Assembly: GCA_024114885.1 (NCBI GenBank)
Contig: CP099419.1
Coordinates: forward strand, 2,976,001 to 3,040,000
Source: Septoria linicola
Lineage: Eukaryota > Ascomycota > Dothideomycetes > Mycosphaerellales > Mycosphaerellaceae
DNA: 64,000 nucleotides
Reading direction: 5' to 3'
Both the position numbers and the translations under genes were made by a program. Of this stretch, positions 19,387 to 29,681 are shown piece by piece; the stretch's first letter is position 1, and every line of letters begins with the position of its first letter. The notes beneath the pieces are model-generated. The model was not told the origin of the DNA and did not search any database. It saw only the letters and a list, made by a program, of their open reading frames with translations.

Positions 19387-22300
19387 AATTATCAAAATGC
19401 CGCATTTGGCCCGGCGCCGTTCTTGGTTCAAACTTCAGGCATAGCGTGGCGTTCAGGATAAAAGCAGCCCTGCATAGACACACATCTGGAGTTTTCGCAT
19501 GATACCCGAGAGCGCACAGGATAGCTCTCTGACAGAAATAAGAGCCTGTCTTCTCTCATCCGCTCCCCTCACTGGAGTCTTTTCACATACCAAGGTTCGT
19601 TTTTGTCTTTTCTTTTATTCTTGTTGATCCGGTGAAGATAGCTCAAAGCACTGCTGGTCAAGATTCTGAAAGCGAGGAGCACTTACGGATTTGGACTGGA
19701 GATACGCATTGCACGCAGCGTACGATGCAAGAGGAGTGCCATTGGCCCACATAGGATCACGGCCAACGATCCTGTTGTACCCAAACCGGAGGAGTTCTAC
19801 CCCATCTCTGGCTTCAGACGTCGATCATGAGTTGAGGACGGAACTGGCCTTGCCCGACAACTTACCGTATTGCTGACAAGTAATCACTGGATCAGCACAC
19901 ATGGGCGTCTCCTCGAACGTCTTGCCTGCGCCTCAGCCCTTTCCATTGTGTCTTCTCAGACTCAGAGAGGACCGGGACACTCTGACTGGCAATATGAGAA
20001 GCTCATACGCCATGCGTCTACGGCAGGAAAGTGGGTCGGCTTGCCTTCTCGAACTCGGGCTGTGCAACATGCGTGCCGTGTGTCCTTGAGTGAATCACGA
20101 ATGGGTAGTGGCATCGCTGTCCCCGGTCGCACGCATGCTACTCTCCTGGCTCCATGACAAGAGCCGCTCATCGGATGTCCCAATGTCACAGACAGCTTTG
20201 AGCTGCGGAGGCACATGCACACCAAGGCTTGTCAACGTGGCGCGAGGGACCTGTAGCCTCAGCAATATCTGCTGGCGTGTCCGACCTACCTCGGCCTTCT
20301 GTGAACTGTCTGTCTCTAGGGCCCGGACTTTGGCAGGCAAGTGGACTGCTTGCACTCGGCCAAAGCGCAATTGTGCCCTTGAGAGTGCTGTCTTCAGCGC
20401 CTCGCAGTGTCCTCCGTCTTCTCGAGCTACTTCGCGCTGCCCTGGCCAATCAATGCCTGCAGAATACCTTGCCGTTGTAGGCTCACACGCCTCCGTATCG
20501 CACAGCGGACTCTGAGCGATGCTCCAGCATCTGGGGTTGACGGCTCACAGGGGCACAATTGGTTCGGCTCGACCATCTCGTCCTGTCTGCAGCAGCCTGT
20601 TGCTCTCGAGCGCTTCGCTCGTGGGTTCGGTATCTTCTGATTGCGGTCGTGGGTCGCGCACACGATGTGTTCTGCGATACCAGTCAGGTGTACGGGCATA
20701 ATCCTCTATCCTTCGACTGCGCGCTGCTGTGTGTGGCTGCTTGAGATCATTCGGAAGGCCTGCTGGCGCATTCCAGTCTGCTGGGTGATGCGTGTTAGCA
20801 TTGTGATCGGCCTCTCGTCGCTTCCGCTATGTTTGCTGCCCGCTGCTGCGCAAGCTCTTGATGCCGCGGCAAACATGTCGCAGAAGCTGTTCGTTCTCAA
20901 TCTTGCGAGAACAATTCCGCTGGCGCTGCTACAGAGATGCTGCCTGCTGTGTCAGGACTGGTGGTGCGAGATGTGAGTGTTCATGCTGCTCGTCGTCAAT
21001 CTCGGCACGTGCGTTGCAAAGCTGTACGCCACACAGCCCTCATCAACAGCCACAACACAACAACATATCACAGACGCATGATATTGGTACGAGGCAGTTT
21101 GCATGCAAATGCTGAACAAGCTCGTATGTGTATCTTGTTACGATGTTGTTTGTGGTTGTGGCATATTTCAGCTGGGGGAGGGAAGCTACATGGCAGTCTA
21201 TATATTTGTTCCAAAAGCTGCTTACCTTGTCATTACCACTAGGTCCGCTCAATGGCGAAGTCGTTCTTTCGGCAACGACTATGGCCTAGTGGTAGTTGAG
21301 CAAGAGGAGGAATGCCGCATTAACCGTGACGTGACATGTACAGGTAATTTGATTAGAAACATGCTAACTTCTTGTGTTCTTACAGCTACTAAATCGATGA
21401 GACTATCACTTCTCATAGCATTACAATGTCAAGCTTAGCTTGAGACGCTTCCATTGCTTTCTTTTTGCCCTTTCCCGGTTATGTGTATGGGCTGTCCACC
21501 AAAGCTTTGGGATGGCAAGAAGGAGTTCAGTTTTACTGGTCAGCACTTGGACACGGTCGCTGTAAACGCAGTCGCACTGACTGCGAGTTATGGGTTTGAA
21601 AGCAATACTTTTGCCTTGCTGGACGTGCGCCATTCAGCACCACCGACAAACCACTTTTTGATGGATGAGAAATATGTCCATGAGCATGCAATATCCAGCA
21701 CACAACGCAGTGGTCGCTATTCCATCAGCAAGGCGGGTGTTGTGGTGTTCGAATGGCGCTGTCCAGCTCATGTTATAGCTTGGCTTGCCTGGCCTGAGAG
21801 TTGTGATCCAGCCCCTGGCAAAAGCTCTTTTTGCCTCGAAGTCACCAGACGACGCGACACCGCAGATGTCACATCTTTGAGTGGCTCAAAAAGTCTTTCA
21901 ATTACAGTACATCCTCATTCCACTCTCATTTGTATATCTCGAGCCAGGGGAAGGCGGTTTTGGTGTGTTCGAATGCTGGATATGTCAACTCTGAGCGGCT
22001 GGCTTGGCAACAATGCGGCGCGAGCACTGAGTCCTTGGAGCCTCCTCCGCGGTGATATGTACAACACGGTCTCGGAGCTGTGTGCATGCGGTGGCTCCAT
22101 CGCGATAACCTTCAGACAAGAACACCGGCCGCAGCGAAAGATTCGGCTAGGAACGGCGACAATGTCAGGGACACAGCGAGTCCTCTGGTCTTAAGCATGA
22201 CAACGCTATCGACGAAACCCATGAGACATGTCCATGCCACGTCTGCGCCGCATCAGACTAGCAAAACCTCGAGAGACGGCCTTCCCTGAAAAGACTGCCA

Positions 22301-23036
22301 GGAGCTGACCATACCAATATCTAGAGCCTGCAACACAGCGACTTTTCGATTCTGAAGGCGACGCAACACCGACAGCTTGCCCCGTCGACTCCGTCGCGCG
22401 CCTCCTTCTGCAGATAGACAGATGAGCGCGCGCGACTCACGCGAATATCACGATAGGACACGATTGGGTACCCATCTACGGGGAAGTGGATCTCCTTGGG
22501 CGGGACCGCTGACATCTGTCTAAGACCAGCGCGAACAGAACTTCGGTCGAAGGGCGTAGCGTCTTCGCACCGCAGGGAACGACTAGGCGTGAACGTTGTG
22601 AAACAAACACCTCGCTCGTTACAGCACTTGGAAATGCCAGGCTGCTCGGGATGCTTCTACACTCCGGCGCGCCAAAACCATGAGGAGTGGAGGAGCAGCG
22701 ACATGATGGCAGAGCGAAGGCACAACGCTCGCACATTGGAGAGCATTGCCAGATGCTTTTTTGGCTGAACAAGTCCCAAAGCTAGTTGAAGGAGGGGCCA
22801 CAGGATTGGGAGCAACATGTGGACACGATCAGAGCAGTCAGTAATTCCTGGCAATGATACAAGATAGACACAGACGTTGGCGATAGCATGGTACTTTTGG
22901 CCGATGTGCTGGCACGAATGAACCAAGAGTCTCATCTGCGTTGACATAAGTAATGCAAGCATGGAAAAATAATGGCTTGATGTACTCTGCACGAAGTTGA
23001 ATTCGGGGTATCTGAAAAAGCTCTATACACATACAA
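19387..23036. other. Gene-poor interval of about 3.65 kb
   Basis: Between SEC22 and the aminodeoxychorismate synthase gene I find no intact gene. Open frames overlap on both strands, few begin with ATG, and none shows a recognisable domain except for a possible P450 relic near 19680-19990. One plus-strand frame is open for 246 codons (21454-22194; first ATG 21481) but has no family resemblance. No terminal repeats or transposase motifs are visible. It could be a graveyard of decayed genes or an expanded intergenic region. Confidence 0.5.
19680..19990 (+). pseudogene. Possible cytochrome P450 C-terminal relic
   Basis: Fragments in different frames together resemble the region before and around a P450 heme-binding loop. 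One frame reads PTILLYPN, and the overlapping frame continues PKPEEFYPISGFR, as in the family's LYPNPEEFxPxxF element; further on ARQLTVLLTSNHWISTHGR resembles the stretch that precedes the heme cysteine. A stop codon and at least one frameshift interrupt it, and no complete heme motif FGxGxRxCxG survives. Only about 290 bp lie between SEC22 and this relic, so at most the 3' end of a former gene is present. Tentative. Confidence 0.3.
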
Positions 23037-25268
23037 TCACAACAGCGCCGTAAGCACGCTCTCACGCTTCGTCAGCATCTCTTCCCATTCTGCTTGAGGA
23101 TCACTGAGCGCAGTGATAGCTCCACCGGCGCCCACGTGCCAGTCGTTGCCTTGATCGTCCCATTTGAACGCCGTGCGGATCACGACTGAGAAGTCTCCTC
23201 CTCCCCCTACATCGAAGTAGCCGATGACTCCGCTGTACAGACCTCGTGCTTTGCCTCCTTCTATTTCACTCAACAGTTCGCATGATCGCTTCTTGGGCGC
23301 GCCGGTCATTGATCCAGGCGGAAGTGAGGCCAGCAGAGCTGCGGAGCCAGATCCTCCATCTTCTACTGTGCCTTCGATGACGGAGACGAGTTGATAGACA
23401 GTCTCGTACTCCTCCACAGACATAAGCTTGGGTACATCAACCTTGCTTATGTCTTTGACACCTGCCAAGTCGTGCCGGATCAGATCCACAATCATCAAGT
23501 TCTCAGCTCGCTCCTTGGGCGATGCAAGGAGCTCTTCGGCTCTGGCTCTCGTAACGCCAGGACCTTTCTTGACGGTGCCTTTGATGGGTCTGAACTGACA
23601 TTTCCCGTTGCGAGACCAGGATAGGAAGCGTTCTGGACTGCTGCCGACGATAGAGATACCAGGATGTTCAGCCGAGTGGAATCGCAGGAAAGCGCTGAAA
23701 GGTGCTGGATTGCGGCTGCGAAGTTGCTTGTACATCGTCCATGGCTCGGCGGATGTGCGGAGAATTGATTGATCAGTCAAGCACAGCTCATACGATTCGC
23801 CAGCTCGTAGATTTGCTTGACAGTCAAGGACTTTTTGACAGTACGCGGTTTGCTCGGGTCCACCCGCGAGCTGTGCGACAAGCTTTTGGCTCGCTGTATC
23901 ACCGATGACAGCGGGCGCCTGGAGATGATGCTCGAGGATGCTGTGCGTCGTGTCAAGCCATTGCTTGTCCTGGCTGCGGATGGTCTGCACATATACTGCG
24001 CCTCGAACGTGGTCCACTACGATGCTCCGGTCGATCATCACAAACCAGAGATCCGGATGCTGCTCTTTCGCGCCGACAGGAGGCACATCAATCGTTTGCA
24101 GACCGGCTTCATACGACACAAAGCCAACTAGACCGCCCCAGAATGGAATTTCAGCAGGACCACTGACGGCTCTTCGCTCCTGTATAGCTCTATCGAGCAA
24201 ACTGAAAGCGTCGTTGATACTCGCCAAGGGCGTGAGGACAGAAGAGGCATTAGTCATGATTTGCATCTCACCACTGACTGTAGAGTAGCGATACTGCGTT
24301 GCTGTAGGACTTTGTAGTCCGATAATGCTAAACCGGCCAGTCTCGGGATTCACTGGCTTGCCACTACGCGTTCCAGACTCGAGTAGAAGCGGTTGTTCGA
24401 AAATGTTCTCGTCTCTCAACAGGTCTAAGATGTTCGCCACATGCGGTGAACTGATCTCGCTGAGCACTGACCATTGCACATTGGGCCGTGGAAGCTGAGC
24501 CTCACTTGATGCATAGCCTGAACATCGTGCGTGAGCTGGCCCGGTATCCTGCACAGTGCGATTGAGAGGTGGTCGACCAGCTCGCCACTCGCATGCCTGG
24601 GCCCACCAGTTACTGACCAGCTTCTGGCCCTCCTTATTTGTGCAAATGGACTCTGGATGGTATTGAACGCCCCAGTAAGGCTTGTGCTCATGTCGCACGC
24701 CCATAAGAGTGGGGCCGTTCGGCACACTCATGGAGGCCCATGATAGAGGTAGCAAGTCAATACATTCCTCAGACTTTTGCCACAAAGTTGATGCTTCCCA
24801 ATCGCCAATTGATTGTGCATGACCCAAGCGAACGTGAAGCGAATGATATTGTGTCGCAACGATTTTTCCAGTTCCGCGATACAGATCTCGGTTACAGTGA
24901 TCCACGATTGTCATGATACCATGCCTCGGCTCTCTCAGTCTTTCGACCTTAGCACCAAAAGCGAGACACAGGCTTTGGAATCCAAGACATATTCCCAGGA
25001 CTGGAAGGAGATGCTTTTGAGGCAGGTTCCATAATTTACCTATCAGTCCTACATCGTCAACATTGGCCGGATGGCCCGGACCTGGGCCGGCGACTACAGC
25101 GTCGAAGCCATCTAGATAGCTGAAGAACGCTTCGTCGTTGAGGACAAAGCGAGCCTCGTTGATCTTGATGCACTCGACAGCAATTGACAGTTCGGCTCGT
25201 AGAAGAGCGACTATTGAGTTCGAAAAGGAGTCGTAGGCGTCGATGAACAGTATCCGATGATGTTGCAT
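23037..25268 (-). CDS. Bifunctional aminodeoxychorismate synthase (PabA-PabB fusion)
   Basis: An intronless 743-residue protein. Residues 1-215 are a class I glutamine amidotransferase with GPGPGHP, GICLGFQSL (catalytic Cys94) and GVQYHPES (His204, Glu206). The C-terminal two thirds is a chorismate-binding domain: PIKGT (the lysine variant that marks PabB rather than TrpE), ENLMIVDLIRHDLAG, PPGSMTGAPKKRSCELL and GLYSGVIGYFD. It makes 4-amino-4-deoxychorismate from chorismate and glutamine for folate synthesis. A fused enzyme of this kind is usual in fungi (yeast ABZ1). Length is in the family range and all key residues are present. Its upstream region is 1.17 kb long. Confidence 0.95.
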   Translation of the reverse strand: MQHHRILFIDAYDSFSNSIVALLRAELSIAVECIKINEARFVLNDEAFFSYLDGFDAVVAGPGPGHPANVDDVGLIGKLWNLPQKHLLPVLGICLGFQSLCLAFGAKVERLREPRHGIMTIVDHCNRDLYRGTGKIVATQYHSLHVRLGHAQSIGDWEASTLWQKSEECIDLLPLSWASMSVPNGPTLMGVRHEHKPYWGVQYHPESICTNKEGQKLVSNWWAQACEWRAGRPPLNRTVQDTGPAHARCSGYASSEAQLPRPNVQWSVLSEISSPHVANILDLLRDENIFEQPLLLESGTRSGKPVNPETGRFSIIGLQSPTATQYRYSTVSGEMQIMTNASSVLTPLASINDAFSLLDRAIQERRAVSGPAEIPFWGGLVGFVSYEAGLQTIDVPPVGAKEQHPDLWFVMIDRSIVVDHVRGAVYVQTIRSQDKQWLDTTHSILEHHLQAPAVIGDTASQKLVAQLAGGPEQTAYCQKVLDCQANLRAGESYELCLTDQSILRTSAEPWTMYKQLRSRNPAPFSAFLRFHSAEHPGISIVGSSPERFLSWSRNGKCQFRPIKGTVKKGPGVTRARAEELLASPKERAENLMIVDLIRHDLAGVKDISKVDVPKLMSVEEYETVYQLVSVIEGTVEDGGSGSAALLASLPPGSMTGAPKKRSCELLSEIEGGKARGLYSGVIGYFDVGGGGDFSVVIRTAFKWDDQGNDWHVGAGGAITALSDPQAEWEEMLTKRESVLTALL

Positions 25269-25725
25269 GTATACCAGCTGATCTCCGTGGATAGATATCG
25301 GTCAATTCCGGAAAAGACTCTTCAACAGTCGTGATGAAAGCGGTGAGGCCAGAGGGGGCCCGAAGTGAACAAACTACCGCCCAAAACGCCGTTTGCAACC
25401 GTGAAGCATACTGTATCAAAGAACAAGTTGCCGCCGATAAGTTGTGAGGCAAGAAAGATAAAGCATCGGGTTCGATGTGATGTGAAGTCGGGCCCAAGAA
25501 AATCTTTCGCTTCGGCTTTGTGCCGAAACTCACTTCACTCGATCTTCCTTGCTCTCCAATCCTCACCGTCCCGCCACCCACGAGGACCGCTTGACAACCC
25601 GTCTGCAGCGCCGAACAGCAAGACCACCTCATCATCAGACAGATTTAGCCGTGCCTTCCAAGACAACAACAACATGCCGCTGCACTGTTTCTATTGGCTA
25701 ATCAGCATAGTGGAGCTATCGTTAT

Positions 25726-25781
25726 AACTAGCGCTGTAGCGGTGCGCTACGAGTGTAGAGCGCTGCGCTGCAGCGCTAGTT
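25726..25781. repeat. Imperfect inverted repeat, GC-rich hairpin
   Basis: Arms of about 25 bp start AACTAGCGCTG on the left and end CAGCGCTAGTT on the right, with a short loop near GAGT. Arms differ at a few positions. A strong hairpin could form in DNA or RNA. It lies about 460 bp upstream of the aminodeoxychorismate synthase start. Confidence 0.6.
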
Positions 25782-25872
25782 GTGGCTGCATTGAGTTTAG
25801 CTTGTGATAGAGTCAGGTGAATGACTAAGGGTGTGTCGACCTCGTTCTCTGCGTGCGCCGGCGTACGCTCTG

Positions 25873-25939
25873 TAGTATCCAGTCTTTGCCATCTTGGCAG
25901 AGTGAGCAGGCGCCGGCGGCGACCACCGAGTGGATACTA
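25873..25939. repeat. Short inverted repeat TAGTATCCA / TGGATACTA
   Basis: A perfect 9-bp inverted repeat (25873..25881 and 25931..25939) encloses another small hairpin TTGCCA...TGGCA and a GC-rich stretch GGCGCCGGCGGCG. Together with the larger hairpin 100 bp to the left this makes a local cluster of palindromes. Confidence 0.5.
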
Positions 25940-26437
25940 TACTAGTATCGCGCAGCCAATTAAATCACTGCAGCGGTCGAGTAAAGCGCAACATCCTCGT
26001 TGTCTTTTGCACGGCTAAATCTGTCTATCGACCAGAACTTGCCCAGACCAGAGGCTCGCGATGCGCCTACCCAAAGTCGTAATCTCCGTATCGCACAGTC
26101 AGCGCAAAGGATCTGCGAAGCGTAGCCTATTCTTGCTCTAGCCGCTCGCTAATCCCAGCAGAGACAGTGAGACGACCACGTCAAACCTGTCAGGTGCAGG
26201 CACACCATCGCAAAAGTACCCTTGTAGCATCAGGTGGTAGGTCGGCTGATAAGAGACAGGAGGAACGAGGTGTGCGAAGTATAAGGTAACTACGTCGTGT
26301 GGTAGCTGCCGACCAGCTATATTCGGCGCTTTCCTGCTTGCTCCATTCTTCTTCTCAAAACACTCTCTGCAACCCAACTTCAGACCAGGAATTCCACCTA
26401 ACAGAAACGCTAGACACTCCAGAAGTGACGCACAGAA

Positions 26438-26856
26438 ATGGCAGACGCAGCAAAGCCAGTAGAGCCAGTCGCGCCAGCAGCCGGAGGTTCCGTGACCACT
26501 CATTCCACCGATCTTCACAAGCCATGAACTGACGAGGTTTTGCCTTAGCCGATGTGCAGACACCAGTAGTTGCGACTGAGCTGGACGGCGCTCCACAAGG
26601 TACAGCAGCTGAGGGTAAGCATGAGCATGTGTGCATGAAAACGAATGCGTCTCTGACAGGACGTTCAGCCGCCGCACCAGCAGTAGATGCGACAACAGCA
26701 CCAGCCGCACCAGCAGCTGCTCCAGCAGAAGAACCAGCTGTGCCAGTAGAGACCCAAACCTCAAAGGCCGACAAGCGCAGGAGCCGATCTGGTGATCTGC
26801 TCAAGAAGCTTCAGTTCTGGAAGAAGGACAAGAAGGACGATGCTGTTGTGCAGTAG
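26438..26856 (+). CDS. Small Ala/Pro-rich disordered protein
   Basis: Model join(26438..26491, 26560..26614, 26660..26856), about 101 residues. It starts MADAAKPVEPVAPAAGGS; a 68-bp intron (GTGACC donor, GTGCAG acceptor, CTGAC branch-like motif) removes an in-frame stop. A second, 45-bp intron 26615..26659 (GTAAGC/ACAG) is stop-free and in frame, so its use is uncertain. The middle is Ala/Pro-rich low complexity (APAAPAAAPAEEPA), and the C-terminus is strongly basic: KADKRRSRSGDLLKKLQFWK. No domain, signal or membrane segment. Short proteins with an acidic/Pro-rich start and a Lys-rich amphipathic tail are widespread in filamentous fungi, without known function. Confidence 0.55.
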
Positions 26857-27324
26857 AGGAGAGCAGGGCTTGGGCAGAAGCAAGAGTGTAGCTTCTTGGA
26901 AGACCGGTTTGCTTTGGCGCGTGTGGCTTTTGATTGAAGGAGCTTGCATCCTATGATACCCTTCCATGTTGATATTGCGGCATGGGTCATATACTTGATG
27001 GACATCAGTTGTTTGTGCTGGGCTCTCTCCATTCACAGCGTTGTCACATACATTGTCACTGAGGGAACACCCTGATGCCCATCGCCAGTGATATCAGACT
27101 GGTAAAGAAACAGACGCGGTCGACTTCTGCTCCACCGCATCCATCGCGCTCTCTAGAGCGACATTGACCCAGCTGGGCTCCAGTACGACGTTCAGAGAGA
27201 GAGCTGTGGCGTAAGCTTCGACAAATCGAACGAGAGATATGCAACCTTGTGCATGTGCAATGCAGCTAGACTATCCACATTGTTAGCTCAACACACATGG
27301 TAGATTTCTGCCTCTCTGTGTCCA

Positions 27325-27388
27325 CTATGCAATCGAGCGCGACACTAGTCAAGCTGCGGTGCAGTAAGATATGTGGAGAGATATGCGG
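27325..27388. repeat. Direct repeat, copy 1
   Basis: About 64 bp starting CTATGC, containing the exact core GCGACACTAGTCAAGCTGC and ending GAGAGATATG. The second copy is about 313 bp downstream in the same orientation. Confidence 0.65.
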
Positions 27389-27637
27389 CGTACACGTCGA
27401 AAATGCGTTGTGTCGTTTCACAATCGCGCTGTCTGGCTGCTGTGCTCCGTGGCTGGACTCCTTGTGGTTCTTCTCCGTAGTACCAACAAGTGGCCTGGAT
27501 TCTGTCGGTCGGTGGGGAAAGATGTGCCTAGATGAGTTGAGTTACGTGTGACCACTCTTTGACTTATAGCTTCTCGAAAGCAATAGTCTCAAGATGTTAG
27601 CGAGATGTACACGTATGTCTCTGCTTGCCCGCGCGCG

Positions 27638-27700
27638 CTATGCTCCCAAGAGCGACACTAGTCAAGCTGCAGTCCAGAACAATATATAGAGAGATATGGG
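27638..27700. repeat. Direct repeat, copy 2
   Basis: Same start CTATGC, exact core GCGACACTAGTCAAGCTGC and end GAGAGATATG as copy 1, with several substitutions between. The divergence suggests an old duplication. Confidence 0.65.
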
Positions 27701-27821
27701 ATGGAGGGTATGCAGGGAGGTCTAAGTCTAAATCGTGATGAAACACTTCGGATTACACCTCGAAGCAACGATCTACTACGTTCGTCAACGCAAGCCCCGA
27801 CTTACCATCAAACTCAGTACG

Positions 27822-29321
27822 TCAAGACCCTTCTGCCTGCTCCTGCTCTTCTAGCTCCAGAAGCTGTCGTTGCAGCTCGAGCCTTTGAGCTCGGATATCC
27901 AGCGCTTCGAAGCCCAGCATGATCTTGGCACGTTTCCTGTTCGTCGTTTCCCGTCCATCATCGAGTCGTCGTTTTGTTGCCGTTGACTGTGCAGTGCCCT
28001 GCGATGCGACTGGATCTGGAGCACGTACCTCCGTGCTCGTGACCGATGGCTCGTTACGATATGGCACGCTTGGCACCATTGTGGCTGTCGGCTGTCCCGA
28101 GGGGTCTTGTGCGTGATTCTCTGGTGTCGTAGGCGACTTGATCGATCTAGAGACATTTGCGTTGGACTTTGCCCTGTTCTGTAGCTGTTTCGGGAACGAT
28201 CTCTCAAGGCCAGTGACCGCGGCCATACCTGGTTCTTGTCGACCATCGTCAATCTCATGCTGAAGCTTGAGCTCCCTTTCATGGATAAGCGACTTCTTGC
28301 CCTGTATATTGTACGAGATTGCCGGCTGACTGCCTGGGTTTGACTGAGGCTCCAACCTACCACAATATTGTCGCGGCACTGAAATGACCCTATTACTCGG
28401 TGCTTGGTTGGATCTGTGTAGCGTTCTTGCATCGTCTTCCCTCTTGACGGGATTTTCAATTCCCGCATCTTGCGGCGGTCGATCCTCATCGCCTTTTCGG
28501 TTCGGGAGTTGGCCAACGGAATTAGTCGCACTGCCAGGTTTTCTGAAGAGATTGTCTTGATGCTCACCCAGGACAGAGTCGATATGTTTGTGACCTAGAA
28601 GTTTCATTAGTCATACCTTTGACGGGACAGTGAGGGACTTCTACCAATGTTCCAATACTCTACGGCCAACACTTTCCCGTTGTATTCGAGCGGCTTAAAC
28701 AGATCGATATCCTGAAGTCGCAACCGGCTGCGTGCGTATTAGTTTGTGCAAGCCATCCGTCTTCTTTGGGAAATTACGGCGATCGCCGGCGCTGGTGTTG
28801 CACGTTGGAGTCATCTACACTTTGGATGATTCCTCGTGCAACGTTGATCACGATAGAGTCATAATTTGCCTTGGAGTAAGAATGTTGCCAGAAATTGTCA
28901 GCCCCTCTGAGTGCCTTTCTGTTGACAGGGCCAGGCATTCGGAAGACCGATTGGCCAAGAGGATAGTAATAACGTCCTCCCGGACGCTGCCACGAGTCGC
29001 AGGTCTGCTGCCATCCATAGTGCGTATTTCCAATTGGAATTGTAAATGCTTGACAGTATGTTTTTCCTCGCACACGTTCGCCGCCGATGATCATTTCGAC
29101 CAGTAAGATGTCCCCTCCGTGCATCTGGAAAGTCGGTTCAACGGAGACACTGACCTGGAAGTAGGCCCCTCGGTCGCCATGAGGTGTGATCACTGGCTGA
29201 AGGCTGGCTCTGTCTCGCGTACGAAGTACGGATTTTCGTACTCCGCAAGGCTCTCACTGACGACGAATTCCCTTCCAACGAACGGCTCAATGGTGACAGA
29301 GAGACCGCAGGGATGCCTCAT
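27822..29321 (-). CDS. Spliced protein of unknown function (possible DUF7918-like N-terminus)
   Basis: Three downstream junctions are convincing: exon ending 28778, 50-bp intron 28777..28728 (GTAATT, ACTAAT branch, GCAG), exon 28727..28645, 50-bp intron 28644..28595 (GTAGAA, GACTAAT branch, TTCTAG), last exon 28594..27822. The start is probably ATG 29321 (MRHPCGLSVTIEPF). The first junction is unclear: an intron 29257..29193 gives an open model of 444 residues, but it discards an SLAEYENP motif that looks coding. The N-terminal part (FQVSVSVEPTFQMHGGD, then LLVEMIIGGERV) recalls fungal DUF7918 proteins; the C-terminal half is disordered and ends in a coiled coil rich in Leu, Gln and Glu after a basic patch (TKRRLDDGRETTNRKRAK), suggesting a nuclear protein. 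Function unknown. Confidence 0.5.
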
Positions 29322-29681
29322 GTTTGTGAAAGGAGCCCCGTAGATGCTGTGAGGGATTAAGAGTGTGTTGCTGAGCTGTGTTTGATAGTCGGTCATGCAG
29401 ATTCCATCACTGATGTAAGGACGCCGCCAGTGAAGAGGCGTTAGTACAGTTATAGGTGAGCCGTATGTGAGGATGCTGTGCACTGACTGTGGCGATGAAT
29501 TAAATGTTGTTTTTCACTTCTCCGCACAATGTCGTCGCTCATGCCGCCATACCTCATTACGTAGAGCACGCGAACGCCCATACTCAACTGAGCAGCTCTG
29601 CGTGCTTTGTGTTCATATTGTTCAGTCGGCTTTCGTGTGGAGCGCCACCCCCATGTACGCTTTGACCTCACTGCAGACCAC
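29322..29681. other. Intergenic region
   Basis: 360 bp between the unknown gene's start and the 3' end of the Zn2Cys6 gene; it may include an upstream exon of the former, because the frame is open to the left of its ATG. Confidence 0.35.

Larger units (their letters stand above)
25269..26437. other. Long intergenic region with inverted repeats
   Basis: About 1.17 kb without a supported gene between the aminodeoxychorismate synthase start and the small Ala/Pro-rich gene. The part from 25726 to 25940 is dense in inverted repeats, described separately. The left part should be the synthase promoter. Confidence 0.5.
26857..27821. other. Intergenic region with a duplicated segment
   Basis: About 965 bp, convergent side of two genes. 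No gene is supported. It contains an imperfect direct repeat of about 64 bp (listed separately). Confidence 0.45.

Noticed and set aside
21280..21390. tRNA-like A-box (TGGCCTAGTGGTAG)
   Set aside because: No B-box or cloverleaf follows; not a tRNA gene and too weak for a SINE call.
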